NCBI RefSeq assembly: GCF_030272615.1
Contig: NC_081414.1
Coordinates: forward strand, 521,612,185-521,676,184
DNA: 64,000 bases
Source of the DNA: Cryptomeria japonica
Taxonomy: Eukaryota; Streptophyta; Pinopsida; Cupressales; Cupressaceae
Direction: 5' to 3'
Below the pieces are notes generated by a model that saw only the letters and a program-made list of their open reading frames with translations, was not told the origin of the DNA and ran no database searches. Both the position numbers and the translations under genes were made by a program. Shown here in pieces: positions 23,662-35,998 of this stretch (positions are counted from its first letter, which is position 1; the number at the start of each line of letters is the position of its first letter).

Positions 23662-26600
23662 TGTTGGCTCCTTTTTATGCTGAACAAAAAAATCAACAAC
23701 CAGTATAATCTACAACCAAATTTTGAAAGGTAGCCAACCTCAACTATGATTTCAAAGGACTAACTAGACCAACTTAACAAGGATATGAATCCTTCTACTC
23801 TTCAGGCTCTGCAAAACCTAGGTGAGTATACCTTTTATGCATTGAATCAAACTCATTACACACAAGACAACATCAACAAAAGCAGATGGATCTCATAAGA
23901 GCTCAACAACAAGTAGGTTACTGCGAATGGGCTAGATCTACACATATAACTCAGCTATGTTTGAGCATGAGATAGATGAAACATTTCAAACAAAACATAA
24001 AATAAGGATATTCTAATTTGAGTTTAAATTGTTGTTCTGACAATCCTTCAACATTATAAAAGACCAATGCCTAATCCTGGCCACAGAGTCATGCATAAAA
24101 ATAGAAGAGAGATCCCAATTACAAGTTACTTTCCACATATAATTATCATGTATTAATGCCTTACATTAATATAATCCTCTGCTCTATCACAAAACCATAC
24201 TTATATATCCAATATACATTCAAAATCATTAATGTTGGGTTTCAGGATTTGAATTCTTCGTTGAAGAATACCCAAAAGGCAAACATTACACTCTTAGAGA
24301 AGGATAAAAGAGACAATTCCAAATTATCCTTGACAATATGAAATTGAATGAATCTGAATACATTTTTGGAGACAATTTCATGGAAAATCACACATGCCTT
24401 GCATATGTGTAAACCTGCAAACTGAAACAAAACCTACAACAAAGACAACACTGAAAACCTAGAATAAACACACTGTTATTTGCAAAGAATTTAAAACTGT
24501 CATCACTGGAACTAGCAATTTCAGATTTCTCCCTTGGAGAAAATCTCTCAAAAACTAGAACCATTACAATTGAGAAGAATTGAGAATAAAAAGGATAGGG
24601 AAAAAGATCGGAATCCATCAGAAACTACAAGAATATCTCTTTTTCTTGTTGTGGAAATTGCTCTCAAAATATTTGAGATCTATTGCAACTAATTCCATAA
24701 CTACATTCCTCATTCTGAGAGTTTTTTGGTGATATATAATACTTGCATATTTGGCCAAACAATACCCCTCAAGCGAATTTAATCTTGAAGGCAGATCATC
24801 ATTTAAATTTTTCAAATTTCTCTATAGTTTCAACTATGCATTTAACTTTGATTTTTCACCATTTTTTGGCCTGATGCCTTGCCACGTGGTAGCTTGTGAT
24901 TCATCAGGAGGGTACACTAGGTGCCACCTGGGATGACACCTCATCAATCTGCCACTTGTCAACCACCTGGATCACCACTGGACTACCTGCTTGTTGCCAC
25001 CTCACTGGGACCCACCACTTGTACCGCCTCTTGGACCTGCCACGTCACCTTTCACCATTTCATGAAGGGTAACAGGTGTGCATCTCTGGATACCGAAACC
25101 ATGCTAGCCGACGGATCTTGATGAACCTGCATGATCTTTAATCTTTTCGCTACTTCTGGATGGTTAACAGGCAAGCACCTTCATTTCACAAAATTGCGCA
25201 CACTGTCTGATATCCTCAACTTGCTCACTTGTTAATCCTCTCTTTCTCTACAAAACCTGCCTACCTCAGGATCCATGCACACGTAAGGTTCACTGGTTGC
25301 CAGCTGTCTCTTCGACTGCCTCAGGATTCATGCCTGTACACGTGGGGTCCACTGGGCATCCAATCAACACCATGTGTCAAAAGCCTCAAGCTTTAGACAC
25401 TATGGTTATGTGTGTTCCCAAATTTAAATACCAAAATTCCCCCCTACCCAGCAAATGTGGGATAAATGGTTTTTCTCAGAAATGCATTTTCTAAAGCTTT
25501 CTTTGAGTTTTAATGGTGTTTTGCTGAAAGTTAACACCTCCTCCATCCATATTCGAACTCACAATAGGGAGGGCTGCTAGAAAATGGGAATTGAATTGGT
25601 TTTACACCCTCCACTTGCATTTGTTTGAAGGTTTCTTTTTCTTCAAAGATGCTTTACCCATTCCATACACCTCACACATAGGCTGGATTTGTTTAAAATT
25701 TCTGCAAGTAACCACGCAGGGAGGATGATTGGCATCATTCTTGCCAGTTGCATTGCTTGAAAGTCTCTAATGGCTCCTAGATTGTATTTACACTTGCAGA
25801 TACATTTTCTTGATTTTCTTATGCCTTTAACCTACTGCGTGGGAGGAGATTGCTGCCTTCAAACCATGCCAATTGAATTTGCTTTAATAGTTTCAAACCT
25901 CCTCCATTTTTCACTGGCATGTGAAAGGCAGATTCTAGCAAAGGTGATGCTATCACATATGCTTTGAATATTTTAAAAACCTCTCCAAACACCACATTGC
26001 CTACTACTAATATCATTTGCTATAGGTTTTGAAGAATTTCTCAATTGATTTCAATACAGGGAGGATGCTGGTAAAATCGTGGCACTTGACTTTACACCTG
26101 CCATAACCATTTGCCTGAAGCTTTTTCTCTTACTAAAACTACAACAAGGAGGATATTTGGATAAAGTCGATTGGCATTATGGCTACCAATTACATTTTTA
26201 AAGTTTTAAAACCCTCTTCCAAAAACTCTACTTGCCAGGTGCATTTTTTTAATGTCTCTTCTCTGTCATTGAAGGAGGATTTAGCATTAAACTCACCAAT
26301 TTGAAATTGACTGGAGTTCTATTAGCATCTTGAACTCTATTGATATGTCTTGTGATCACAATCCACATTTAAATATTCTAAAATTCTCCCAGTGAACCAA
26401 GTCGCCAATAAAATCAAAGCACGAGCATGAGCCAGGTTGGGCCCCAAAGTGGGTCTGACTAATTTTTTTTTTGTTTTCATGCAAATGACCTTTGAAATGC
26501 CTCATGAACCTTAAAATACCTCTATAATCGATCGACACCATTTTTGGATCATTAAACAGAGCTTTACAACTTTCAAGCACTTGCGCCACTTTTTCGCATT

Positions 26601-27636
26601 TAATTGCAAAGACGTAGTTTTCAAACTAGTCAAACGTCTTTCTGGACTTTGAAAATTTATAGGCATGTACTTTGATATACAAATATGAACTCTGCCAAGC
26701 AGTTTCTCAAGGTGAATCTCGAGCAAAGAAATATAATGGTCAAAGATGACCAACTGGCTTTGTTGACCCTGTGGACCTGATGAAGTCAATGCCCAAGGAA
26801 CTTATGATGCCTTTCTTAAAAATATCAAACGATCTTTGTAGACACTCAAATCTGAGGCATAGGTACCTTGAAGTACATATCAAAACATAGAATGCTCAGT
26901 TCAACCAAAAGGCTAACTAGGTGCAAATGGTGCGCTCATGAAAATAGCAACTTTAACTGATGTAGCAATGAAAGTACATAACACTGACTAAGGTGGTTCA
27001 AAGAAACCCTTTTGAAAACTGATCAAACGGATTGGAAGAAGCTTGAAATTTGAAACATAGCCTGTCTTTTATACTAAAAATAGCCCAGAAAAAACATTTT
27101 GATATGACATTCACTGGGGCATCTTTTACAAAAGTGCAAAATAAGGCTCTGACTAGTTGTCGAAATAGGGAGTTGTGCAAACAGTGAACTTCAAAAATGG
27201 ATTAAGATTACTAAACTGAGAAAATGGATTCATAAAGACTTGAAATTTTGCATGCTGACTCACATTTATGCATAGAATTCAATCCACTTATAATTTCATC
27301 ATGACGACCAACTGGGCAAAAATTATAGGCACTCAAAGTAGGCTACTTAATAAAATCTACATTTAAACCTAATATGCACTTTCAGCTCACCCCTTGAAAT
27401 GGGTACCTAATCAACTGATCTAAAATGAAATCTAAAAGTTGCAACACACTGCATAGGCCAAATGAAAGGTGTAAGACACATTTCCCATGCCTTACCCTTT
27501 GATAATTAACTGGCTCCATTTTACCCTCTTTCTAACTAGGCCATTCAAGTTGACTCATTTTATGGTCATTTGGAAATGCAGATCAAAATTTTGAAATGGA
27601 CCTCTCAAATTCACTCAAATTTAATGAGTCCCAACA
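23662..27636 (-). repeat. D LTR copy 2 (3975 bp, shared by both units)
   Basis: Plus-strand ends TGTTGGCTCC and GAGTCCCAACA are intact. It serves as the 5' LTR of unit 1 and the 3' LTR of unit 2. A TATA-like site is at 24200-24210 (minus). The U3 contains several degenerate reiterations around TGCCAATTGCATTTGCTT-like words, also seen in copies 1 and 3. Confidence 0.85.
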
Positions 27637-27831
27637 GTGGCTCTAACTAGGGATGGTTAATTGCAAAATCAACACAAGAATTTAGAATCTATGGTAGAGC
27701 AGACCACCCAAAAATGGAAAACACTTCTCTTCTCCTAAAAAATAGGGCTCCTTATTCTACCCAAACAACATGGTACCTTATTGAAAACCACACAACTGAA
27801 AGCAAAGCAACTGTTCAAAAATACAACTTAT
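27637..27831. other. D internal region 2, 3' untranslated part
   Basis: Non-coding, highly similar to 20678-20869. The LTR-adjacent bases are TGGCTCTAACTAGGGATGG on plus; read in the element's direction this is not purine-rich, so the plus-strand primer is unclear. Confidence 0.5.
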
Positions 27832-28608
27832 TTATAAAATGGCTCCCAGCCACCAAAGTTGAAACCAACTCTTTCCCTTATCAAAAATCTGATTCTCATC
27901 ACTTAATAATGTAAACAATCTGAAGCAAACATTGATCATCAAAGAAATGTTTCTATTATGACACACATCTTCCAACATGCTTTTCCAATCAAAATTATAT
28001 ACATACCCATCATGAACATAATTTTGACCCTTACTTTCATAATCAACTACTGAAACATATCCAATATTTTCATCATCTACTAAGTGAAATAAATTAGCAT
28101 CTTTAACATCCCACTCTTGAAAAAATGAACATACCTCTAGCTCAAGCATATAATCTGAAATAAGATTTAAATGTTCACTCATCTTCACATGAAAAACTTC
28201 AAGGTGGGGTTCAAACACACTAGCAAGCAACCCAATACAAAAATCTCCATCCTGACACATGTCATTGTTGCATGGAGTGGTATCAGCATCATGGACTGGT
28301 TCATCATTTACAACATCTAGTTGATCAATTATTTCTTCAAACAAAGGGTTAGAAACCAAATGAAGAATCCCCTTATGAACATTGTGACAACAAAGTGGTT
28401 GGTCCATATCTATATCAACATTGAATAAAACATTAGAAAATTTGCTAAAGATACCATCTGCCTTATCATCATAATCATCTTCATCAGACAAAGATGAAAT
28501 TGGAACTAGGCTGGAACTATCCTCAGTATTCCATGTTTCATAACCACAAAATTTCATCCTATGACCCTCATTTTGAGAATCAAGATAGTCATTCTTATCT
28601 TGCCACAA
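27832..28608 (-). CDS. D unit 2: acidic second domain following gag (258 codons after an in-frame TAG)
   Basis: The frame is in phase with gag and directly follows its TAG stop. The first codon is TTG, so there is no ATG at the junction; the first internal ATG (MKFCGYETW) comes 17 codons later. It could be made by stop readthrough as a gag extension, or the TAG could be a mutation of a once continuous 687-codon protein. Visible features are an acidic stretch DEDDYDDKAD near residue 45 and scattered Cys/His. I see no protease DTG/DSG motif and no reverse transcriptase or integrase. Function is unknown. The same TAG is in unit 1. Confidence 0.6.
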   Translation of the reverse strand: MWQDKNDYLDSQNEGHRMKFCGYETWNTEDSSSLVPISSLSDEDDYDDKADGIFSKFSNVLFNVDIDMDQPLCCHNVHKGILHLVSNPLFEEIIDQLDVVNDEPVHDADTTPCNNDMCQDGDFCIGLLASVFEPHLEVFHVKMSEHLNLISDYMLELEVCSFFQEWDVKDANLFHLVDDENIGYVSVVDYESKGQNYVHDGYVYNFDWKSMLEDVCHNRNISLMINVCFRLFTLLSDENQIFDKGKSWFQLWWLGAIL

Positions 28609-29892
28609 CTAATCCTTTTTACCAATAGAACACTCATCATCAGTCAAAGAATAAAGATGAATATCACTACCATTTACTTCATCTGATGAATATCCAACAT
28701 GTTCACTTAAATTTTCTATCACAAAACCATTTGTTAGATCAGCATGTTGTTCATCAAATGTATAAGCATTGAGTTCACAATCCTTTTTTGAAGAATCCTC
28801 TTCTCCATATTGTAGAAGGTCTTCATTAATAACTTTAAGGCTCTCCAACATTTGAACCTTCTTGTCCACAACTTCAAGAGCTTTCCTAAATTCTACAATC
28901 TTCTGGAATTGCATTGCACTTTGTTGTTCCATGTGACATTGTTTAAAAAATTGTTCATCAATGTATGCTATATTTTCATTGCAATCATGTGTACCATTAA
29001 GATTTTCTAAATTAAATTTGTGCACAACTTTCATATTAGAAATATCAACCACATGATCTGAAGAAGTGAAATCCAAAATTATTCTTACTTCATCTTTAAC
29101 GCAATTAACATTATTAATATCTAAGTGAGGATCAACCATTGTTTGCACCAAATAAATTTGATTTTCATAGCGAATTAAATTATTGTGGTTGCTAACACAA
29201 GTATGAATACCAAAACCCTGAACATTACTTCTCACTTCACACCTAGTTGTAGCATTACAAACACTATGATAGTAGATATCAACAGATACAAGTCTTTTAG
29301 GAATGCCATATTTTAAATTTTTCTCTATGTTCATGGCTGTCACAAATACCTGATGCAATATCTTTGGCTCTTTATCCCTCAACCTGTAACTCATCTTACT
29401 TCCAAAGGCATCCAAATAAATCACTAAAGACATTTCGTCATTTAGTTTATACCCTTGTGGGATCTCAGCCAGTGCTTTGGAAAATCTAACATTGAAGGCT
29501 GGCACTAACTCACCTTCCTCAACTCTAATCTCCATCAACTTCCTTAGTGCATCATTAAAGTTTATTCTCTCAGTAAATTGCTCAAGAAAAGATGCAACTA
29601 ATTCTTCCCATGAGGGAATAGAATCTTCCTGCAAAAATGAGAACCAAATCCTGGCATCCCCTTTCAAGTGTTGCACAAACAACTTCATGCAAATATCCTT
29701 ATTACAGATATCATAGTCATTGATTAAATCAACAAAGTTTTGCACATGCATTCTTGCTAATTGTAACTGGTCCCCATTAAACAATGGTAAATGCTTCCTA
29801 ATGTCACTTGGAATCTGATTCGGGTAACCAGGTATGTCATCAAAACATAATGGCACATAACCTTTCATAGAGAAATGTCTACAACAATCCAT
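28609..29892 (-). CDS. D unit 2: gypsy-type Gag, 427 residues, intact frame
   Basis: The frame starts MDCCRHFSMKGYVPLCFDDI and runs uninterrupted. Around residues 75-180 it has the retrotransposon gag pattern: HLKGDARIWFSFL, a conserved SWEELVASFLEQF, and later MSYRLRDKEP. Gag proteins package the element RNA and build the cytoplasmic particle. The C-terminal third is acidic and Glu-rich with no CCHC zinc knuckle, which is unusual for gypsy gag. The start is the ATG after a leader of about 0.7 kb that follows the primer site. It ends in TAG, in frame with the next ORF. This is the best-preserved coding sequence of the window. Coding capacity is seen; expression is unknown. Confidence 0.75.
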   Translation of the reverse strand: MDCCRHFSMKGYVPLCFDDIPGYPNQIPSDIRKHLPLFNGDQLQLARMHVQNFVDLINDYDICNKDICMKLFVQHLKGDARIWFSFLQEDSIPSWEELVASFLEQFTERINFNDALRKLMEIRVEEGELVPAFNVRFSKALAEIPQGYKLNDEMSLVIYLDAFGSKMSYRLRDKEPKILHQVFVTAMNIEKNLKYGIPKRLVSVDIYYHSVCNATTRCEVRSNVQGFGIHTCVSNHNNLIRYENQIYLVQTMVDPHLDINNVNCVKDEVRIILDFTSSDHVVDISNMKVVHKFNLENLNGTHDCNENIAYIDEQFFKQCHMEQQSAMQFQKIVEFRKALEVVDKKVQMLESLKVINEDLLQYGEEDSSKKDCELNAYTFDEQHADLTNGFVIENLSEHVGYSSDEVNGSDIHLYSLTDDECSIGKKD

Positions 29893-30608
29893 TACTAGCT
29901 ACAACCTTGCTTGAATACATTCAGTGTTTTCAACCAATAAAATTTTATTGCAGCTAGAGTCTACCTCCCCTATTATTCAAAATACTTCACCCATGCTTTA
30001 ACAAAAAAATTTCAAAACAAGAAATATGTGAAGTATGAATTTATTTTCCTTTCTATGGTGAACTTTTAACCTAATAAGGAAAAATAATTACCTCAACAAT
30101 GAGGAATACCTGGAGTAAATTTGTTGCTATTTGGTAAGATCTTTCTGAGATCTTTTAACATTAAATAGTGATCTTCATCCAGAGTCGCCACCTCCTTCAT
30201 AGAGGAAAATATCCTCAATAATTTTTTGGGATCTTCAGTCTTACAACTCCAAGCATTTGCTAAATCTTTGATGCAAGTTCACCAAATCTTTTAAATTTTT
30301 TACAATAATGCACATTGGTGCAGAGATCTTTCAAAGTCCCCACTCGTTGCTGTGAGAATTTATGAAATCACTTATAGAACATGAGTAGATCTGGACTTAC
30401 ACAGATAAAAGGATAGCAAATTTTCAACACTTAGATAGGAATTGACTCTTATGAAAGAAAGAAAACATTCATGACGTCATATAACACTACCAGGCAGATA
30501 ACAATAGATCTAAAAGTACTTTTAGATTTACAAGACTTTTATGAGTCTTTCCTCAAATTGGATAGGCACAACTCTGGGATTTGATTCAACATGAGTTATT
30601 ACAACACT
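29893..30608 (-). other. D unit 2: untranslated leader
   Basis: About 0.7 kb between the primer-binding site and the gag ATG. No coding pattern is visible. It is closely similar to 22924-23640 in unit 1. It probably holds the packaging signal, but I cannot point to one. Confidence 0.5.
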
Positions 30609-30626
30609 TCCCCAGCAGAGTCACCA
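30609..30626 (-). other. Primer-binding site of element D
   Basis: In the element's direction the LTR ends GGAGCCAACA, then AAAA, then TGGTGACTCTGCTGGGG. The TGG start and closeness to the LTR are typical of a tRNA-primed site. I do not assign the tRNA. Confidence 0.7.
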
Positions 30627-31167
30627 TTTTTGTTGGCTCCTTTTTATGTTGAACAACAAAATCAACAACCAGTATAATCTACAACCAAATTTTGAAAGGT
30701 AGCCAACCTCAACTATGATTTCAAAGGACTAACTCGACCAACTTAACAAGGATATGAATCCTTCTACTCTTTAGGCTCTACAAAACCTAGGCGGGTATAC
30801 CTTTGATGCATTGAATCAGACCCATTATAGACAAGATGACATCAACAAAAGCAGATGGATCTCATAAGAGATCAACAACAAGTAGGTTACTGTAAATGGG
30901 CTAGATCTACACATATAACTTAGCTATGTTTGAGCATGAGATAGATGAAACATTCAAGCAAAACATAAAATAAGGATATTTTGATTTAAGTTTAAATTGT
31001 CATTCTGACAATCCTTCAACATTGTAAAAGACCAGTGCCTAATCCTGGCCATAGAGTCATGCATAAAACTAGAAGAGAGATCCCAATTACAAGTTACTTT
31101 CTACATTAAATTATCAAGTATTAATGCCTTAAATTAATACAATCCTTTTCTTTGTCACAAAACCATA

Positions 31168-31178
31168 CTTATATATCC
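31168..31178 (-). promoter_or_regulatory. TATA-box candidate in the 5' LTR of D unit 2
   Basis: GGATATATAAG on the minus strand, conserved with copy 2 and close to copy 1. This would drive transcription of unit 2 if active. Confidence 0.5.
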
Positions 31179-34086
31179 AATATACATTCAAAATCATTAA
31201 TGATGGGTTTCAGGATTTAAATTCTTCCTTGAAGAATACCCAAAAGGCAAACATTACACTCTTAAAGAAGGCTAAAAGAGACAATTCCAAATTATCCTTG
31301 ACAATATGAAATTGAATGAATCTGAATACATTTTTGGAGACAATTTCATAGAAAATCACACATGCCTTGCATATGTGTAAGCCTACAAACTAAAACAAAA
31401 CCTACAACAAAGACAACACTGAAAACCTAGAATAAACACATTGTTATTTGCAAAGAATTGAAAACTGTCACCACTGGAAGATGCAATTTTGGATTTCTCC
31501 CTTGGAGAGATTCTCTCAAAAACTCGAACCATTACAATTGAGAAGAATTGAGAATAAGAAGGAGAGAGAAAAAGATCAAAATCCATCAAAACATGCCAAG
31601 TGTCCTTTTTCCATAACTGCAAGAATGTCTCTTTTTATTCTCATGGAAACTGCTCTCAAAATATCTTAGATCTGTTGAAACTAATTCCATAACTACATTC
31701 CTCATTTCGCGAGATTTCCGGTGATATATAATACTTGCATATTTGGCCAAACAATACCCCTCAAACGAATTTAATCTTGAAGGCAGATCATCATTTAAAT
31801 TTTTTGAATTTCTCTATAGTTTGAACTATGCATTTAACTTTGAGTTTTCATGATTTTTTGGCCTGACGCCCTGCCACATGGCAACTTGTGATTCATCAAG
31901 AGGGTACACTGGGAACCACCTAGGATGACACCTCATCAATCTACCACTTGTCGACAACCTGGATCGCCACTGGACTACCTGCTTATCGCCACCTTATCGG
32001 GACCTGCCACGTCACGTTTCACCATTTTGCAAAGGGTAATGAGTGTGCATCTTCGGATAACAAAACCATGCCAGCCGTCAGATCTTGATGAACCTGCACA
32101 ATATTTAATCCTTTTGCTGCTTCGTGATGGTTAACAAGCAAGCACCTTCACTTCACAAAACTGCACGCACCATTCGATCTCCTCAACTTGCTCACTCATT
32201 AATCCTCTCTTTCTCTACAAAAAATTTCCTACCTCAAGATCCGTGCACACATGGGATTCACTAGTTGCCAGCTGTCTCTTCGACCACATCAATTCGTGCC
32301 CACATGCATGGGGTCCATTGGGCGCACAATCGGCACCTTGTGTCAAAAGCCTCAAGCTTTCGACACTATGGTTATGTGTGTTCCCACATTTAAATACCAA
32401 AATTGCCCCTGCCCAAGGAATGTGGGATAAATGGTTTTGCCCAGAAATGCATTTTCTGAAGTTCTCTTTGAGTTTCAATGGTGTTTTACTGAAAGTTAAC
32501 ACCTCCTCCATCCATATTCGAACTCACAGCGGGGAAGGTTGCTGGCAAATGGGCATTGAATTGGTTTTGCACCCTCTACTTTCATTTGTTTAAAGGTTTT
32601 TTTTTTAAAAGATGCTTTACCCATTCCATACACCTCACACACAGGCTAGATTTGTTTAAAAATTTTGCAAGTCACCACGCAGAGAGGATGACTGGCATTA
32701 TTCTTGCCAATTGCATTTCTTGAAAGTCTCTAATGGCTCTCGGATTGTCTTTACACTTGCATATCACATTTGCTTGAGATTTTCTTATGCTTTTAACCTC
32801 CTGCGTGGGAGGAGATTGCTGCCTTCAAACCATGCCAATTGCATTTTCTTTAATAGTTTCAAACCTCCTCCATTTTTCACTGGCACATGAAAGGAAGATG
32901 TTGGCAAAGGTGATGCTATCACATTTGCTTTGAGGATTTCAAAAACCTCTCCAAACACCACGTTGCCTACTGCTAATATCATTTGCTATAGGTTTTGAAG
33001 AATTTCTCAGCTGATTTCAACACAGGGAGGATGCTGGTAAAATCATGGTGCTTGGCTTTACACTTGCCATAAGCTTTTTCCTGAAGCTTTCTTTCTCTTC
33101 CTAAAACTACAGCAAGGAGGAGATTTGGGTAATGTCAATTGGAATTATGGCTGCCAATTGCATTTTGAAAGTTTTTAAACCCTCTTCCAAAAACTCTACT
33201 TCCTAGGTGCATTTTTTTAATGTCTCTTCTCTGTCGCTGAAGGATGATTTAGCATTAAACTTGCCAATTTGAAATTGCCTAGAGTTCTATTAGCATCTTG
33301 AACTCTATTGACATATCTTGTGATCACAATCCACATTTAAATATTCTGAAATTCTCCTAGTGAACCAAGTCGGCAATAAAGCCAGGTCGGGCCTCAAAGT
33401 GGGTCTGACTAAATTTTTTTTGTTTTCATGCAACTAACCTTTGAAATGCCTCATGAACCTCAAACATACATCTGGAATCAATCGGCGCCATTTTTGGATC
33501 ATTAAACAGAGTTTTGCAACTTTCAGGCACTTGCGCCACATTTTCGCATTTAATCACAAAGACGTAATTTTCAAACTTGTCAAAATATCTTTCTGGACTT
33601 TGCAAATTTATAGCCATATACTCTATTATACAAACATGAACTCTGCCAAGCAGTTTCTTAAGACAAATCCCGAGTGATGAAACATTAATGGTCAAAGATA
33701 ACCAACTGGCTTTGTTGACACTGCAGACCTGATGAAGTCAATGCCCAGGGAACTTATGATGCCTTTCTTAAAAATATCAAACGATCTCTATAGACCCTCA
33801 AATCTGAGGCATAGCTACCTTGAAGTACATATCAAAACTTAGAATGCTCAGTTCAACCAAAAGGCTGATTGGGTGCAAATGGTGCACTCATGAAAATAGC
33901 AACTTTAACTGATGTAGCAATGAAAGTACGGAACATTGAATAAGGTGGCTTAAGAAACCCTTTTGAAAACTGATCAAACGGATTGGCAGGAGCTTGAAAT
34001 TTGAAAAATAGATTGTCTTTTATACCAGCAGTAGCACAAAAAAACATTTTGACATGACATTCACCGGGGCATCTTTTACAGAGGTG

Positions 34087-34091
34087 CAAAA
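34087..34091. repeat. Left target-site duplication of element E (CAAAA)
   Basis: CAAAA immediately precedes the TGTAAAG start of E and is repeated at 42003-42007 just after its CTACA end. Confidence 0.85.
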
Positions 34092-35246
34092 TGTAAAGCG
34101 GAAAATCGAACCCTAGGTGTTCCCCCACTCCAAGGAGAGAGAAAGGAGGTCACTAGGATTGATGGTTTTCACTTAGGAGATACTTTACATTCAAAAGAGG
34201 GGTTGAAACTCACAAGATCCAATCCCACACAATGCAAGATTGAATTCTAAATGAGTTTCAAGGGTTGAGACAACAAGGATACCCTCTTTTGTAAAGAATG
34301 TAGATAGAAGGATTGAACTAGGAGTGTATGTGAAAGTAAGAAAGATTCGCTTGTAGATGGAGATAGGGACATGGGATGAAGCTACGGACCTGAAATTAGC
34401 AGTAAAATGTCGAGACGCTGTTGTCCTGCAAGTTTGAGTGAAAGTTGACGAGACGATGGTGCCCGGAGTGCACACGGTCCTCCGAAAAATCCGCGAAACG
34501 AAGGGGGATCTGTTCATCTCTGCACAAGGATTCCAGATCTTCAATTACAGCCGTGTACCTGCAACCCACACACAAAAAAGAAAGGATGATTGGGGGGTTA
34601 GGGATTAGGGGTTTTCCTTCAAGTCAAACCCCAGTTTTGGAATTAACCAAGAAATGAGAATGCTGTAAATGTAAGTGTTTGTAATGTAATCAAGTATTGA
34701 TACCTTGTTGTAAGAATGTTTGTATTCTTACATACGAAGGTGTAATGATGTTGTATGTTGTATGTTGTAGGTGATCTCCTCTTCAATGGTTGAATCCTTG
34801 TCTTGAATGCAACACCTAGCCTTGAATGGAGACCTAGAATGCTCAATTGCTTGAAGGAATGCTTGAATGCTTGAATGTTTGTCTATCGCTTCCGCCTCTT
34901 GCACACATATGTTTCTCAACCCTTTCTCCAAATGGGAGGGGAAATGTAGTTTATATACTTGTCAATTAGGGTTAGGAGACTAATTTTTCCAACCTTAGGC
35001 CGACCTAGGAACATTATTTTCCAAATTGCAAACTTGAAGACCCGATGCCCAACAAGAGACCGGGCCCAAAATAGGGCCAGGGACCAAGGCACTAGGCACC
35101 ATGGTCCCACCTCCCGGGACAGTAGGGTGCAAGGAGGATCAGGCCAAGGTGTAGAAAGATGCAGTTTTTGATGTCGTAAATAGGTTTTGGGGTCTCCATT
35201 TAGGTTCAACGTTAAATTGCAAGTGTCACAATTTTAGGACGCTACA
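34092..35246 (-). repeat. Left (3') LTR of element E
   Basis: Starts TGTAAAGCGG and ends GACGCTACA on plus. It aligns with 40824-42002, which has about 24 extra bases near its end (around 41930-41955). A TATA-like GTATATAAAC is present on minus near 34956. Confidence 0.88.
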
Positions 35247-35262
35247 TTTAGCCCCCACTTTA
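35247..35262 (-). other. Polypurine tract of element E
   Basis: In the element's direction TAAAGTGGGGGCTAAA directly precedes the 3' LTR. Confidence 0.7.
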
Positions 35263-35998
35263 GCGGGAGTATAAGCGTACACCCATACTTCTGATAAAGT
35301 ACAAGGAAACAACATTGAAAGACTTTCACCATGTCAAGGAGGCAAGATACACCAAGCCCCTAGTGGACTAAGGATCTTACGACTTCGATTGACAAAGTAA
35401 AAGGGAAGATCACGAGGGAGAACCATGACTGTCAGTAGTAAGGTTCCCTCACTATGAGTCATGCAAGAAAAATACCAAAAAGTTTCAAGGCAAAGCTAAG
35501 TTCGCCAAGAAATTTTCAAGAATCTAGAAGAGATATGAACAGAGTGTATGCCCCCTACATTAAAGCGATCATACACGCCTCATCGGGGGTGATTGCTTTA
35601 AGGTAGTGATACACATAAGAAATGAGAAGGGAAAGGATCATGTTATCACAAAGATTTAGCCCCCAAGTGTGAGATAAACCCAAGGATAATAGACACAAAA
35701 CACAAAGCACAAGGTGACTTCTCTTTCCTTGGGGTCAGTATGCTGTATGATAATTCATGTATATCATATGTATGTATGCATAATTGTTCTTCATTCCCCA
35801 ATAAAGGAAGGTCACCTAGAAGAAGGGAACACATGTGTCTTTTGAGTCAACATGAGAGAGACCAAAAGAGATCTCAATGCTTTGCATCATCCTCAATAGA
35901 CAACACTAAGGACAACAAATAGAAGAATGGGAATAACACATAGAAGAAGTAACAAAAGAGATCAGGAGAGGAGGAGAGAGTCTGCTATGCTAATGAAA
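35263..35998 (-). other. E: 3' untranslated region
   Basis: Non-coding stretch between the end of the polyprotein frame and the polypurine tract. It has GCCCCC-rich words near 35551 and 35661 and one clear inverted repeat at 35560-35601. The short open frames here do not resemble known proteins. Confidence 0.5.
35560..35601. other. Stem-loop candidate in E 3' untranslated region
   Basis: TTAAAGCGATCA and TGATTGCTTTAA form a 12-base stem with one mismatch around an 18-base GC-rich loop. Possible RNA structure or terminator-like element; function unknown. Confidence 0.5.
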
